This document shows positions 1 to 7,366 of a DNA stretch of 13,716 nt, piece by piece; positions within the stretch are counted from its first letter, which is position 1; every line of letters starts with the position of its first letter. This DNA comes from Larix sibirica (lineage: Eukaryota > Streptophyta > Pinopsida > Pinales > Pinaceae). Under the pieces are notes generated by a model that saw nothing but the letters and a program-made list of their open reading frames with translations, had not been told where the DNA came from and did no database searches. The stretch is taken from positions 64,126 to 77,841 of the forward strand of contig NWUY0300004011.1 of NCBI GenBank assembly GCA_004151065.3. Direction: 5' to 3'. A program made the translations under genes and the position numbers.

Positions 1-229
1 GGCTGCATATCAGTGAGGCTCTACAAAATAATAGCATTGAGTTGATTCTGTTCTTCCTGATCTTTCATCAACCTTTCATTAAAGCTTATCATGGTTTCAA
101 CCAAGTTTTGGGGAGTTATTTTCTCCTTATCCCATTGGATTCAATCTCTGCATGGTTTGCTTGCACATTTTCTCCTAACGCATCTTCACCATGGTTAGAA
201 GGATCCTGGGCATCATTCACGGTCACCAT
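1..229 (-). pseudogene. 5' end of a degenerate LTR-retrotransposon gag gene, cut by the window edge
   Basis: Read on the minus strand, an ATG at 229 opens a hydrophilic, Asn/Asp/Glu-rich peptide beginning MVTVNDAQDPSNHGEDALGE. It runs to about position 131, where the frame is lost at the GGGATAAGGAG run. In a shifted frame the reading continues as a charged helical stretch (PQNLVETMISFNERLMKDQE and onward) towards the window edge, interrupted by a TAG at 21-23. The ATG lies about 250 bp inside a tRNA-type primer-binding site next to an LTR, which is where gag of a plant Ty3/gypsy element should start. The Glu/Gln-rich helical N-terminus fits the coiled-coil leaders of plant gag proteins, but no capsid domain is in view. 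One frameshift and one stop make it a dead copy. Gag identity rests mainly on position. Confidence 0.6.
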
Positions 230-479
230 TTCCTTGCTTCCCCTTTATGTTGCCTCTGCTATAACGATTCAACTACAAATAGGTGCAACCACTGTGCATT
301 ACAGAGACATTTATCAGACATTATAAGAATGCATATAAGACACAAACATCCATACACATGTGGAAATTACTCATTCGGATAACAACAATAATAAATGTTT
401 ATCAAAACCATGCCATTGACACTTCCCGCCTGTGAGTTCATTCATGCTTCATCCCAAACAACCCTAGTGTTACAACTTG

Positions 480-492
480 GGCTCTGATATCA
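480..492 (-). other. Primer-binding site (initiator Met tRNA type) of the minus-strand LTR element
   Basis: The minus strand reads TGATATCAGAGCC, matching the usual plant retrotransposon site TGGTATCAGAGCC at 12 of 13 positions. Three bases separate it from TGTCACG on the plus strand, the LTR border. Reverse transcription of the element would have started here with tRNA-iMet. Distance to the gag ATG at 229 is about 250 bp, normal for a leader. Confidence 0.75.
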
Positions 493-495
493 CTC

Positions 496-1250
496 TGTCA
501 CGTCCCTGGTCTCCTTGGTGCCCTTCAGAGGCGATGGGAGACAACCTGATACTGTTTTTTTCAACTATTCTCTGTGTTTTTACACGCATACACAATGGCC
601 TCAGATCCGCAATCCGCAATCTACCTTGCCACAATCCGCAGCCAGAATTCGGAAGTCAGATTTCCAAATCTTTGTCCCAGAAAATTTACTCCTCCAACTT
701 CCGCAATCCGCAACCCGCGTTGCAGAAGTCAGAAATCGGAACCCTCATTTCGTAACCTGAGAAAAACCACCTTCCGACTTCCACAATCTGCAATCTGCTT
801 TGTGGATGCAGAAAGTCAGAAATCCAAAGCGCCAACCCCGTGGAAATCGCCCTTCCGACTTCCACAATTCACAATCCACCTTGAGGATTCGAAAAGTCGG
901 AAGTATAACCACGCAACTCCAAAGGTCATTCCCCGACCTCCGCAATCCACAATCCACATTGCAGATTTAGAAAGTCGGGACCACATACCCCTTCACCTAC
1001 AAACTTTCCAGCATGATAAAATCTTCATCCTTATACCATTTTGGGAAAACTCAGTATCATTGGAAAGCTCTCGGAGAGGTCTATGCACTTGTATAATCCC
1101 CTACTACATATGAGGACTCTGACTTTGTCATTTTTCCAACTGAATCATAGATCAAACTCCCTCAATGCTTCTTTACCCTTCTGCAAGGAGCTCTGGTTGC
1201 CCTCTGCCATGGATTCTCCCTTCACCTGACCCACAGAGGGTCATGAAAGA
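496..1250 (-). mobile_element. LTR (probable 5' LTR) of a Ty3/gypsy-like retrotransposon, outer end undefined
   Basis: On the plus strand the LTR begins TGTCACGTCCC directly after the primer-binding site, so in element orientation it ends in GTGACA before the PBS, obeying the TG...CA rule. The body carries an ~80-bp minisatellite (about 600-1000). The other LTR copy is outside the window, so the outer boundary cannot be fixed. The end given here is approximate, and the LTR could extend to about 1690, since 1250-1690 shows no other identity. Family is inferred from the PBS and the gag position; no reverse transcriptase is visible. Confidence 0.55.
600..1000. repeat. Degenerate ~80-bp minisatellite, about five copies, inside the LTR
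   Basis: A motif of the form CCGACTTCCRCAATCYRCAA followed by GCAGAAAGTCAGAAAT-like sequence recurs. Related starts lie at about 607, 694, 774, 855 and 933, giving spacings near 80, 80, 81 and 78 (first interval longer). Copies are clearly diverged. Each unit begins with TTCCGACTT-like sequence and carries its inverse (AAGTCGGAA) about 40 bases later; at 853-861 and 894-902 this 9-bp inverted repeat is perfect. Confidence 0.75.
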
Positions 1251-1734
1251 CAACAGGGTCTATCTAATTCCTTCCCCAAGTCCAGGTGATGTCATGCAGT
1301 CCATCTAAAAGTGTATGCAATNAATCCATGTCAGTCTAGCATAGGAAATATCACCACTACAGTGCTTCGGAGGTTCCAAACTCAACTGATTGTCAATGAA
1401 CTGAAGCTATTGTTAGTTAAATGAGCATGAAGGGAACATCAGTGATTTTTTCATGCAAATCAGGTTAGAGAGGGTGCATTTGATCGCAGTTAGTTGCAAT
1501 TGGAGCTCAAACTTCCCACTAGAGTTAAGAACTCAAGTGGACTGGACCAAATCACTGAGTTAGCTCCTAAAATGTAGGGAACTGACTCTGAATGGCCTAA
1601 ATTGATGCATGCAGGGTACATCAAGTGGATAATGTGTCCTAGATGACATCTCCACACCACTAGGGGGTCAATAATATCATCCAATACTAGGAAAAATGAA
1701 ATAATACTAAGGTGGACAAAAAATGGAGTATTAA
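1251..1734. other. Intergenic or outer LTR sequence, no gene seen
   Basis: No reading frame here looks like a protein; the longest, on the minus strand at 1684-1490, has no recognisable motif. The stretch may be the outer part of the LTR described to its left. It contains one ambiguous base at 1322. Confidence 0.5.
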
Positions 1735-2294
1735 TTTTTTTTTCTAGCAGAAAAAAACATACCTTTGTTATTCATAGAATCAAAAGGTACATGAACATCT
1801 CAATGTTTACATCAAAAGCTGATCACAGCCCTTACCATACTCGAAAGAGTATCATCAATAAACAAAAAACTTCCCAAAAATTTGGCGACAGTAAACAGAA
1901 AATGTGAAACCACCATCCCTCTTATCGAATGCACCGAATACTAAGATAGTATTACTCAATCAACTTTACTCAAAATTTCAAAGAACCACCATTCACAACC
2001 TGTGAAGCGAGATGTTCTTCCCATACTAAAATGCCAAATTCCCCATCCAAGGCTTGTTTGGATAATTTGTCTGCCATCTGATTATGTTGCCGGAAGATGT
2101 GTTCAAAAGAAATATTCCTGAAAAGATTAATAGCAGCTTTAATCCAGATGCACCAATGTACCAAAGATAAAACCTTTAAAATATATTCCCCCTGCGCCCA
2201 TTTGATGGTAACCCTTGAGTCACCGAAGATCTTCAAGTCATCAATACCAAAAATGCTAGCAACTTTCAGGACACACCACAATGAAAGAAGTTCC
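1735..2294 (-). mobile_element. 5'-truncated plant L1-type LINE, 3' end only
   Basis: Minus-strand order is RNase H coding sequence (2294-1970), about 235 bp of 3' UTR, then an A-tract (nine T on the plus strand, 1735-1743). The 3' UTR ends with an AATAACAAAGGTATG-like segment just before the A-rich tail, similar to the AATAAA-containing ends of plant LINEs. A C-terminal RNase H followed shortly by poly(A), with loss of everything upstream, is the classic result of incomplete target-primed reverse transcription. The 5' break coincides with the tandem repeat starting at 2296. I could not find a target-site duplication by eye. Confidence 0.65.
1970..2294 (-). pseudogene. C-terminal RNase H domain of a plant LINE ORF2 (truncated)
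   Basis: About 105 residues are open on the minus strand; the frame extends a few codons past the apparent TTG at 2281 and is cut at the element's 5' break. Visible RNase H landmarks, numbered from 2281, are LKIFGDS at 16-22, with the catalytic Asp21 in the GDS motif, and FRQHNQMADKLSKQAL at 63-78, where Asp71 is the second conserved acid in the R-x-x-N-x-x-A-D-x-L signature of plant RVT_3-type RNase H. A tryptophan-rich helical segment lies between. The first catalytic Asp (strand beta-1) and the following Glu are upstream and missing. The domain would degrade RNA in RNA-DNA hybrids during retrotransposition. A Ty3/gypsy source is less likely because of the close downstream poly(A). No internal stop is seen, but as a fragment it cannot be functional. 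Confidence 0.75.
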
Positions 2295-2295
2295 N

Positions 2296-2580
2296 ATAAA
2301 GCATTCTTTTTGTAAAATTATGAGACTCGCTTTTATTTTAGTTGGGAAAATTAATTTATTTAAAAATCACTAAATATATATATATATATATATATATTAT
2401 TTAGAAATATTGTTTCACTCATAGGTGGTTATAAAGCATTCTTAATAAAATTATGAGTCTCCCTTTTATTTTAGTTAAAAATCACTGAATATAAATATAT
2501 ATTATTTAAAAATATTGTTTCACCCACGGGTGGTTATAAAGCATTCTTGGTAAAATTAAGAGTCTCCCTTTTATTTTAGT
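2296..2580. repeat. AT-rich tandem repeat, about 2.4 copies (units of 135 and 105 bp)
   Basis: Each unit starts ATAAAGCATTCTT and continues through GTCTCCCTTTTATTTTAGT. Starts lie at 2296, 2431 and 2536; the last copy stops at about 2580. The first unit is longer because it holds a GGGAAAATTAATTTATT insertion and a longer TA run. Between units lies TATTGTTTCACYCAYRGGTGGTT. The array directly abuts the broken end of the LINE. Confidence 0.85.
2372..2397. repeat. (TA)n microsatellite
   Basis: A run of about eleven TA units inside the first copy of the tandem repeat. The second copy has a shorter interrupted version, so the run has expanded or contracted since duplication. Confidence 0.85.
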
Positions 2581-3319
2581 GTGGCAAATAAAATACGTTC
2601 GATGTCTCACCCAAACTTCAACACCAAGTTCACATCAAGCCATGCATTAAAGACCAAATATCTAGCACGGTGGAAAATTCCCGTGCACAGTCTCACAGGA
2701 CCAAGTTTTTGCACGACGCGTTCATGTCAATCTCGGATAGCCTGTAATATAAACTTTTATATTAGTTTCTCTCTATTACATGTGGGATTACCCCAGTACA
2801 AAAATAAAAGATGTAAACGCCGACATCAGGCAGTTATTCAAAGCCACAACTACCAAGTGTTAAGCACACATGCCCACACCGAGGTAAAATCTAAGTGTCA
2901 AGCAAAGCTTGCCACTGAAGCTCATAGTCAAACAATTGTACACTATGTGCTTAATCACTGGATTGGAATTTGTTTTTCTCTCTCAGCATATTTCAACAGA
3001 TCCGGGTTATAAAGTAAAAGTATGATGAATATGGTCCTTCCATCATGCATAGAGAATGTTTGCAAGTGTGATATTGCTATGTGAAGATATTATTGTTGTG
3101 TTAATCCAGGAGTATCTTAGCAATTCCAACAATTTCTCAGCAATTGTAATTGGTTCAAGTTTCTAGATGCGTTGTGATATAAGAAAAACATGTCAAAGAA
3201 GGGTTCAACATCAAGTATTAGCAAGGATATTGGGAAATACTTAGTAATGGGATCATACTAACCAGTTTTTAATTCATTTTGAGATGATTTATTCCTTGAA
3301 TTCGAATCCTCATGTACAG
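2581..3319. other. Noncoding stretch, no gene identified
   Basis: A 143-codon frame is open on the plus strand at 2581-3012, but its composition (many Ser, His, Lys, Cys without order) and the lack of any motif argue against a gene. The rest shows nothing recognisable. It may be old transposon sequence. Confidence 0.5.
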
Positions 3320-3508
3320 GTGTCTAATTCTCGATTGCCAGAAGATCTTAGAGGTGGCAGAGTATTAGTTGATAGAAAACCTAACCTGGCAGTTGCATAA
3401 TTCTAGGAAGGAAAACATCCCAGACTTCAAGGCAAACAATCAGTGGTCAAGAGCTAGAAGCCTTCTGTTGCCGTTGCCAGGGATAGAATTGAAGAAATAT
3501 TCCCCGAG
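3320..3508 (+). pseudogene. Exon-like relic of an unidentified gene
   Basis: A possible acceptor (TGTACAG before 3320) is followed by a frame reading VSNSRLPEDLRGGRVLVDR and on to NLAVA, where a TAA (3398) and TAG (3404) interrupt. The same frame resumes with basic, coding-like sequence, meets another TAG at 3455, and ends KPSVAVARDRIEEIFPE at GAG followed by GTACGA, a plausible donor. That the same frame regains protein-like composition after each stop suggests an old exon damaged by point mutation. I do not recognise the family. It could instead be part of the gag-like element that starts about 125 bp downstream. Confidence 0.25.
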
Positions 3509-3633
3509 GTACGACAATATCATATATTATTTTTTATGGTGGACAAAGATCAGATACATACATAATGTAGATCATTCACCTGGTGACTCCATGAAAGAAG
3601 AATCTACAGGCTACTCCACTCCACTGATTCAAG

Positions 3634-4590
3634 ATGACAAAAGCAATGGAGGCTATTTTAGCTTCCAGTTATGCAATTTTTTATTTCTCTCATATACTTG
3701 GTTTTCCCAATCCAGTGCCTAGTAAAGATGATTGGGAAAATTCTCTTATAAGGTTTAGAGGAGAAGATGATGAGGTACCTGCTAAGCATTTACTGGATTT
3801 TATGAATGTATGCATAGACTTGGTATTGTTCATGAGGATGTCTAGTTGAATATGTTTGGATACTCTTTGGAAGGGAATGCTCGTAAGTGGTGTAAATCAC
3901 TCCCTGCTGCTAGTATTGCCTTATTACGAAATTTGCATGCTGCATTCAATCTTCATTGTAAGGGAATGTATTTAGTGGATGTTCTTTATGAAGAATGTTG
4001 TGATGAATTTGCTCCTTCAAATTGTCACTCTTATTATAATGAATCTGCAAATTATAAAGATCAGAATCCTTGTGATAAAGAAATGGTTGTAGTAGAAAGT
4101 ATTCCTTTCAATTCTCAAAATGATTTTAATACTTTTAATAATGATGTGTTTTCACAAGAGATCGGAGTAGAAGCAGATAAGCAGGTTCCTTAATCATTTC
4201 TTGCTGAAAATTTTCCTGCTTACGGTGAATGTGAAGATGTACTTACTCCAGTTGTAGATCATGAGGATCAATTTTATTTCCAGCATATGCCTGTTACAAA
4301 TTTTTATGCAAAATTCATCTTTCATGAAGATTATGAGCAGCCTCCTCCTGTTTCAGTTTCAGAAGTAGAAAGGGGAGATATCGGTATCATAAAAGGAACA
4401 ACGGAGGTCGAGAACACTCAGAGATCATTTGATTGGCTGAAATACGAAGACAGGGTTTTATTTGCGGTATCTTTTATGACCCTGTAGTAGCTTATCTGGA
4501 AAGGTACCTTCATTCTTTTTAGGATCCTGTCGCTTTCTACATGGAATCAAATTTGAACAGTAAATTTTCTGTCTTTGATTTGATAAAGAC
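3634..4590 (+). pseudogene. Decayed gag-like gene of a plant LTR retrotransposon
   Basis: The frame opening at 3634 holds, from about codon 30, KDDWENSLIRFRGEDDEVPA, the start of a retrotrans_gag-type domain (Trp, then F/RFxGED and AKHLLDFM). A one-base frameshift at about 3820 moves to the frame reading GIVHEDV, a TAG at 3843, then LNMFGYSLEGNARKWCKSLP, the conserved block of plant Ty3/gypsy gag (hydrophobic-SLxGxAxxWxxxLP). The frame continues past FNLHCKGMY and an acidic region, a TAA at 4191 and PAYGECEDVL to about 4465. It then shifts again to a frame with YDPVVAYLE, a TAG at 4520, and DPVAFYMES. The family packages element RNA into virus-like particles. No zinc knuckle, protease or reverse transcriptase follows, and no LTR or PBS was found beside it. 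It is a fossil or a non-autonomous remnant. Family identity is moderately sure. Confidence 0.65.
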
Positions 4591-4957
4591 ATAATTTCAC
4601 AGCTGTAAGTATAAATTGTTCATGGACTTTGTGTTGTTGATCTCAGTCTCATTTTAATCCTTCATATACAGTTGCAAACAAGAAGATCATTTTGTCAATC
4701 ATATGCATACTTAGTTGTTTTGGAAATTCTCTTATACGTGATTGAGAAAAGTGCAGTTGATTAGTGCAAGGAGATGTATATAAATAAGCTCGGTATTCAA
4801 GCATTTGATTATGGATTTTTTCAGCAGTTTGGGTTTTCAGTTCAGTTTAGTGTGCAATAGATCAGTAATGAGGACTCCACAGCCCAATGGAGGAGCACTG
4901 GTGAAGTTTGAAGTCATTTCTTTTCAGATTGATGGCTTGATTTTCATTTTTCTTCAG
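4591..4957 (+). other. Weakly coding-like sequence after the gag relic
   Basis: Plus-strand frame 4805-5038 is open for 77 codons and includes MRTPQPNGGALVKFE, but no family is recognisable. TTTCTTTTCAG and TTTTTCTTCAG tracts here resemble plant 3' splice sites. The rest of the stretch shows nothing definite. Confidence 0.3.
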
Positions 4958-5078
4958 CTTCGGGATTGCAGTATGATTTTGCAGTGTGTGATAAGCATGG
5001 ATACCTTTAGAGCAGAGCAAACTTCAAGTCAGCAGTGAGCAGTTTCAAAATCAAATTGGATAAAATGGTTGAAGGTAC
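4958..5078 (+). pseudogene. Exon-like relic of an unidentified gene
   Basis: The block follows a strong polypyrimidine tract ending TTTTTCTTCAG and ends at GAAG followed by GTACTT, so both borders look like splice sites. The frame in phase with 4954 reads GLQYDFAVCDKHGYL, a TAG, then SRANFKSAVSSFKIKLDKMVE. The conversational mix of residues and continuation past a single TAG look like a damaged exon rather than chance. I do not recognise the protein. A different frame is open without stops from 4805 to 5038, so the frame choice is not certain. Confidence 0.25.
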
Positions 5079-5426
5079 TTTACGGTACGGTTCTTAGCAC
5101 CTCACAGGCAAGTGTTATCCCCAGTTGGAGACAGTGTTAGTACTAAAATTTACCTATCAAAATTTTTCTGTCTTTAGCCCAATTTTAATATTCCGCAGTG
5201 TATATGCGCCAGTGTTTCTAAATGTATATGCCATTGTTTCTAAGGAGTGGTGATGCACAATCTGCATACAGATTATTGTTCATCGGCAGCCAGGTCCATC
5301 CTGTCATCATCCTATTCTTTTTATCTCAATTTTTCCAAAGTCTCCAAATTTTGTCAAACTGGCCAAGTTCTCATTTACCAAAACTTGATCTTGCAAGTCT
5401 TTGTTTTTGTTTGTTAGAAAGTCTTT
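5079..5426. other. Intergenic, no feature seen
   Basis: AT-rich sequence without a convincing reading frame. The 120-codon plus-strand frame at 5222-5584 runs through the short tandem repeat and is Phe/Ser/Leu-rich low-complexity, so it is not taken as a gene. Confidence 0.5.
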
Positions 5427-5532
5427 CATTTTTTCAAATTTTCCATTATTATGTCCATAACATTTCATTTTTTCAAATTTTCCATTATTATGTCCATGAC
5501 ATCAAATTTTCCATTATTATGTCCATGACATC
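5427..5532. repeat. Short tandem repeat, three copies of a 24-bp core
   Basis: The identical core CAAATTTTCCATTATTATGT followed by CCAT occurs at 5435-5458, 5474-5497 and 5503-5526. Spacings are 39 and 29 bp; the third copy lacks the CATTTCATTTTTT-like linker. The cores are identical, so the duplication is recent. Confidence 0.9.
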
Positions 5533-5919
5533 TTGTGATCATTTTAGACATATTAATTCAATAGTACAAAACTCAAAAAATTAATTTATCAATTACTTTG
5601 GTTGAAATTTCCTCGATTTTTGAAACGGGGATACCAGGCAACATCAGTCTGCACTGCTGGATTGTACATTGTGCATTGAATTATTCAATAACTTTTGGCT
5701 TTAATCTTCACTTTCATGAACACTATTTGAAAAATAGTAAACTATTTTAGAAAAATTATCCTACCCATTATGATAATTGGTATTATCACACATAATTGAA
5801 TTATGCAAAAATTTATGGAACCAACGTTTTTTTTGTTCTTTTTACTGAGATTTTCAAAATGTTAAAATATTCCAATAATCAAAATGGTATATCTACATAT
5901 TTTTAAGAAAATCTAGAAA
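5533..5919. other. AT-rich intergenic stretch
   Basis: No gene is supported. One weak minus-strand exon-like block (5648-5573) is listed separately as an observation. The remainder is A/T-rich with no repeat or motif I can name. Confidence 0.5.
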
Positions 5920-6030
5920 GAGACAGGAGCATAGAGACTTAAAGTCAGATCAGATTTATTTATTACATAAAGAGGCACTTCATATGAGACAGAGACAGGA
6001 CCATAGAGACTCCGGGTTAGGTCGGATCAT
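5920..6030. repeat. Imperfect direct duplication, period about 72 bp
   Basis: GAGACAGGAGCATAGAGACT at 5920-5939 recurs as GAGACAGGACCATAGAGACT at 5992-6011, one mismatch in 20. The following bases (AAGTCAGATCAGA and GGTTAGGTCGGATCA) are also related, so the two are diverged copies of one unit. Confidence 0.7.
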
Positions 6031-6072
6031 ATGCTAATAAGACAAAAGCTACTAAAAACAAGAAACACTTAC

Positions 6073-6134
6073 CTGTCCTGTACATGGCCGGCATCCTTGA
6101 TATAATGGCCATGGCTCCACCTGGTTCCACCGCA
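6073..6134 (-). other. Possible minus-strand exon with a strong splice donor
   Basis: On the minus strand ACAG is followed by GTAAGT (6072-6067), a consensus plant donor. Upstream, TTGTATATCAAG before about 6134 could be an acceptor, giving a GC-richer block that stands out from its surroundings. Two frames are open: one reads CGGTRWSHGHYIKDAGHVQD, and another has an ATG at 6112 in an excellent context (GAGCCATGGCC) reading MAIISRMPAMYRT up to the donor. A TATA-like CATATATAAATG lies upstream on the same strand near 6360, so a first exon is also possible. No family is recognised and the reading frame is undecided. Confidence 0.25.
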
Positions 6135-6214
6135 ACCTTGATATACAAAATTCAAATTGTATATCAAAATATAACCTCCTCTTTTGTCACAAGCTACGCC
6201 AACCGACCACCACA

Positions 6215-6250
6215 CACAGACCCAGACCCAGACCGAGACCGAACACAGAC
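6215..6250. repeat. Short (CAGACC)n-like simple repeat
   Basis: CACACAGACCCAGACCCAGACCGAGACCGAACACAGACC-type sequence: five or so variants of a 6-bp unit in a C/A-rich strand. On the minus strand it would encode a Val/Trp-rich low-complexity stretch, not a real protein segment. Confidence 0.7.
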
Positions 6251-6609
6251 CATACAGGAAGCGCTTTCCACAACAAAATGAAAACAAAAAAAACTCTAAA
6301 ACCGTGCTAGTGACAGAGGAGTGGAGGTAAACAAACCCAGCAATGAAAAATCAGACATTTATATATGCCTGACGTCCCTCCTCCACCGCCATAGGAGCAG
6401 ATTCTAAAGAAATTCCAATTCCAAAAATCGAATCAGCGCTCTACTTTGACATACGGAAACAAAAACACACACATAGTGCACTATTAACCGTTGCCAAGTA
6501 GTGACTAACCGTTGCAAAATAGTGACTAATAACCTTGTAGAACAGCTTTATATATTTTACAACTAATTTGTGAAAACAAATCAAATTTGTAAGAAAAAAA
6601 AATACCAAC

Positions 6610-6675
6610 CTGCAATAGGCTTTAGTAGCAGCATATTCACCAACCAATGTTCTCCCCTCTTCAGGTCAAGTTCTC
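6610..6675 (-). pseudogene. Exon-like relic of an unidentified gene (downstream block)
   Basis: The minus-strand block is bounded by TCATAACAG (acceptor) and TTGCAG followed by GTTGGT (donor), 66 nt long. In phase with the upstream block at 7122-6931 it reads ENLT, then an extra base at about 6663, then EEGRTLVGEYAATKAYC to the donor. A completely open but less protein-like frame (ELDLKRGEHWLVNMLLLKPI) also exists, so interpretation is uncertain. The product is unidentified. Intron between the two blocks would be 255 bp. Confidence 0.3.
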
Positions 6676-6930
6676 CTGTTATGATATAGGTGTTCCGGTA
6701 ATGTTATATCATTCCAGTGGGAATTGGTTTATGTTCATCTCCTTGGAAAATTATTGAAGCGATTTTCTGATATCTTCTGAGTAAAAAGAATAAATCATCT
6801 TAGCCAAGCTTAAAACAAATTTCCAAAACACTAGCTAATCAGTAATTAATCATACCATACCAGTGATATACCATTGTAAACCGTAATAATTGTACTAAAC
6901 AAAGTAAAATGTGTAATTCTGTAGACTTAC

Positions 6931-7122
6931 CATGAGCATAAGGGAGACATTGCTTGAACCAAGAACCTTCAAGGGGTGAAAAATAGGAAGAGAATAGGCA
7001 TTCTGGAACACAACTTCAACTTCTTCTTAAGAGCTTGATGGAAGCAGATGGCGTAGCGAGTGAGTCCATCTCTATTCTTAGCCAGTCCGTCAACGTTGGA
7101 TGAGTGCATGGTATAACATACT
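6931..7122 (-). pseudogene. Exon-like relic of an unidentified gene with a one-base deletion
   Basis: On the minus strand a pyrimidine-rich tract ending TTTTTCACTTTTACAG is followed at 7122 by a frame reading NVDGLAKNRDGLTRYAICFH and QALK. At about 7030 the frame changes by one base and continues EEVEVVFQNAYSLPIFHPLK, then VLGSSNVSLMLM, ending exactly at ATG followed by GTAAGT (6930-6925). Both halves are strongly protein-like, and the two meet at an AAGAAGAAG run prone to slippage. The 192-nt length and both splice signals fit a plant exon. I do not recognise the family. The frameshift means it is not functional as it stands, unless it is a sequencing error. Confidence 0.4.
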
Positions 7123-7195
7123 CTGTAAAAGTGAAAAATTGAAGGTTTCTTTCTGTTGCAGATTAAGAAAGGCTTCGGATATATCACTCAAACCT

Positions 7196-7366
7196 CATTA
7201 AAGACTCACTCAAACCTCATCAAATTAACAAGAATTGATGCCTGGTCTTGTCCTTGCTCCACTGCATCACCTTTCCAATTGATCTGCTCATTAAAGACTC
7301 ACTTAGTTAAAAATTGATCTGCTCAAATTAACAAGAATTGAAGCCAACACCTTTCCAATTACTCAG
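7196..7366. repeat. Degenerate tandem duplication, period about 93 bp
   Basis: CATTAAAGACTCACT starts units at 7196 and 7289. Both contain TCAAATTAACAAGAATTGAWG and end with CACCTTTCCAATT. The second unit lacks part of the middle of the first. A smaller echo (ACTCAAACCTCAT twice at about 7187-7220) lies at the start. Confidence 0.75.

Noticed and set aside
42-382. Plus-strand open frames over the first 380 bases
   Set aside because: Shadows of the minus-strand gag leader, whose reading is supported by the primer-binding site and LTR.
2581-3012. 143-codon plus-strand open frame
   Set aside because: Starts with GTG at the edge of a tandem repeat, basic and disordered composition with no family resemblance.
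5222-5584. 120-codon plus-strand open frame rich in Phe, Ser and His
   Set aside because: Its second half is the translation of a short tandem repeat (5427-5532); the rest is low-complexity.
6084-6281. 65-codon plus-strand frame with Asp-Pro repeats
   Set aside because: The repetitive part is the (CAGACC)n simple repeat and the minus strand carries the better splice signal.
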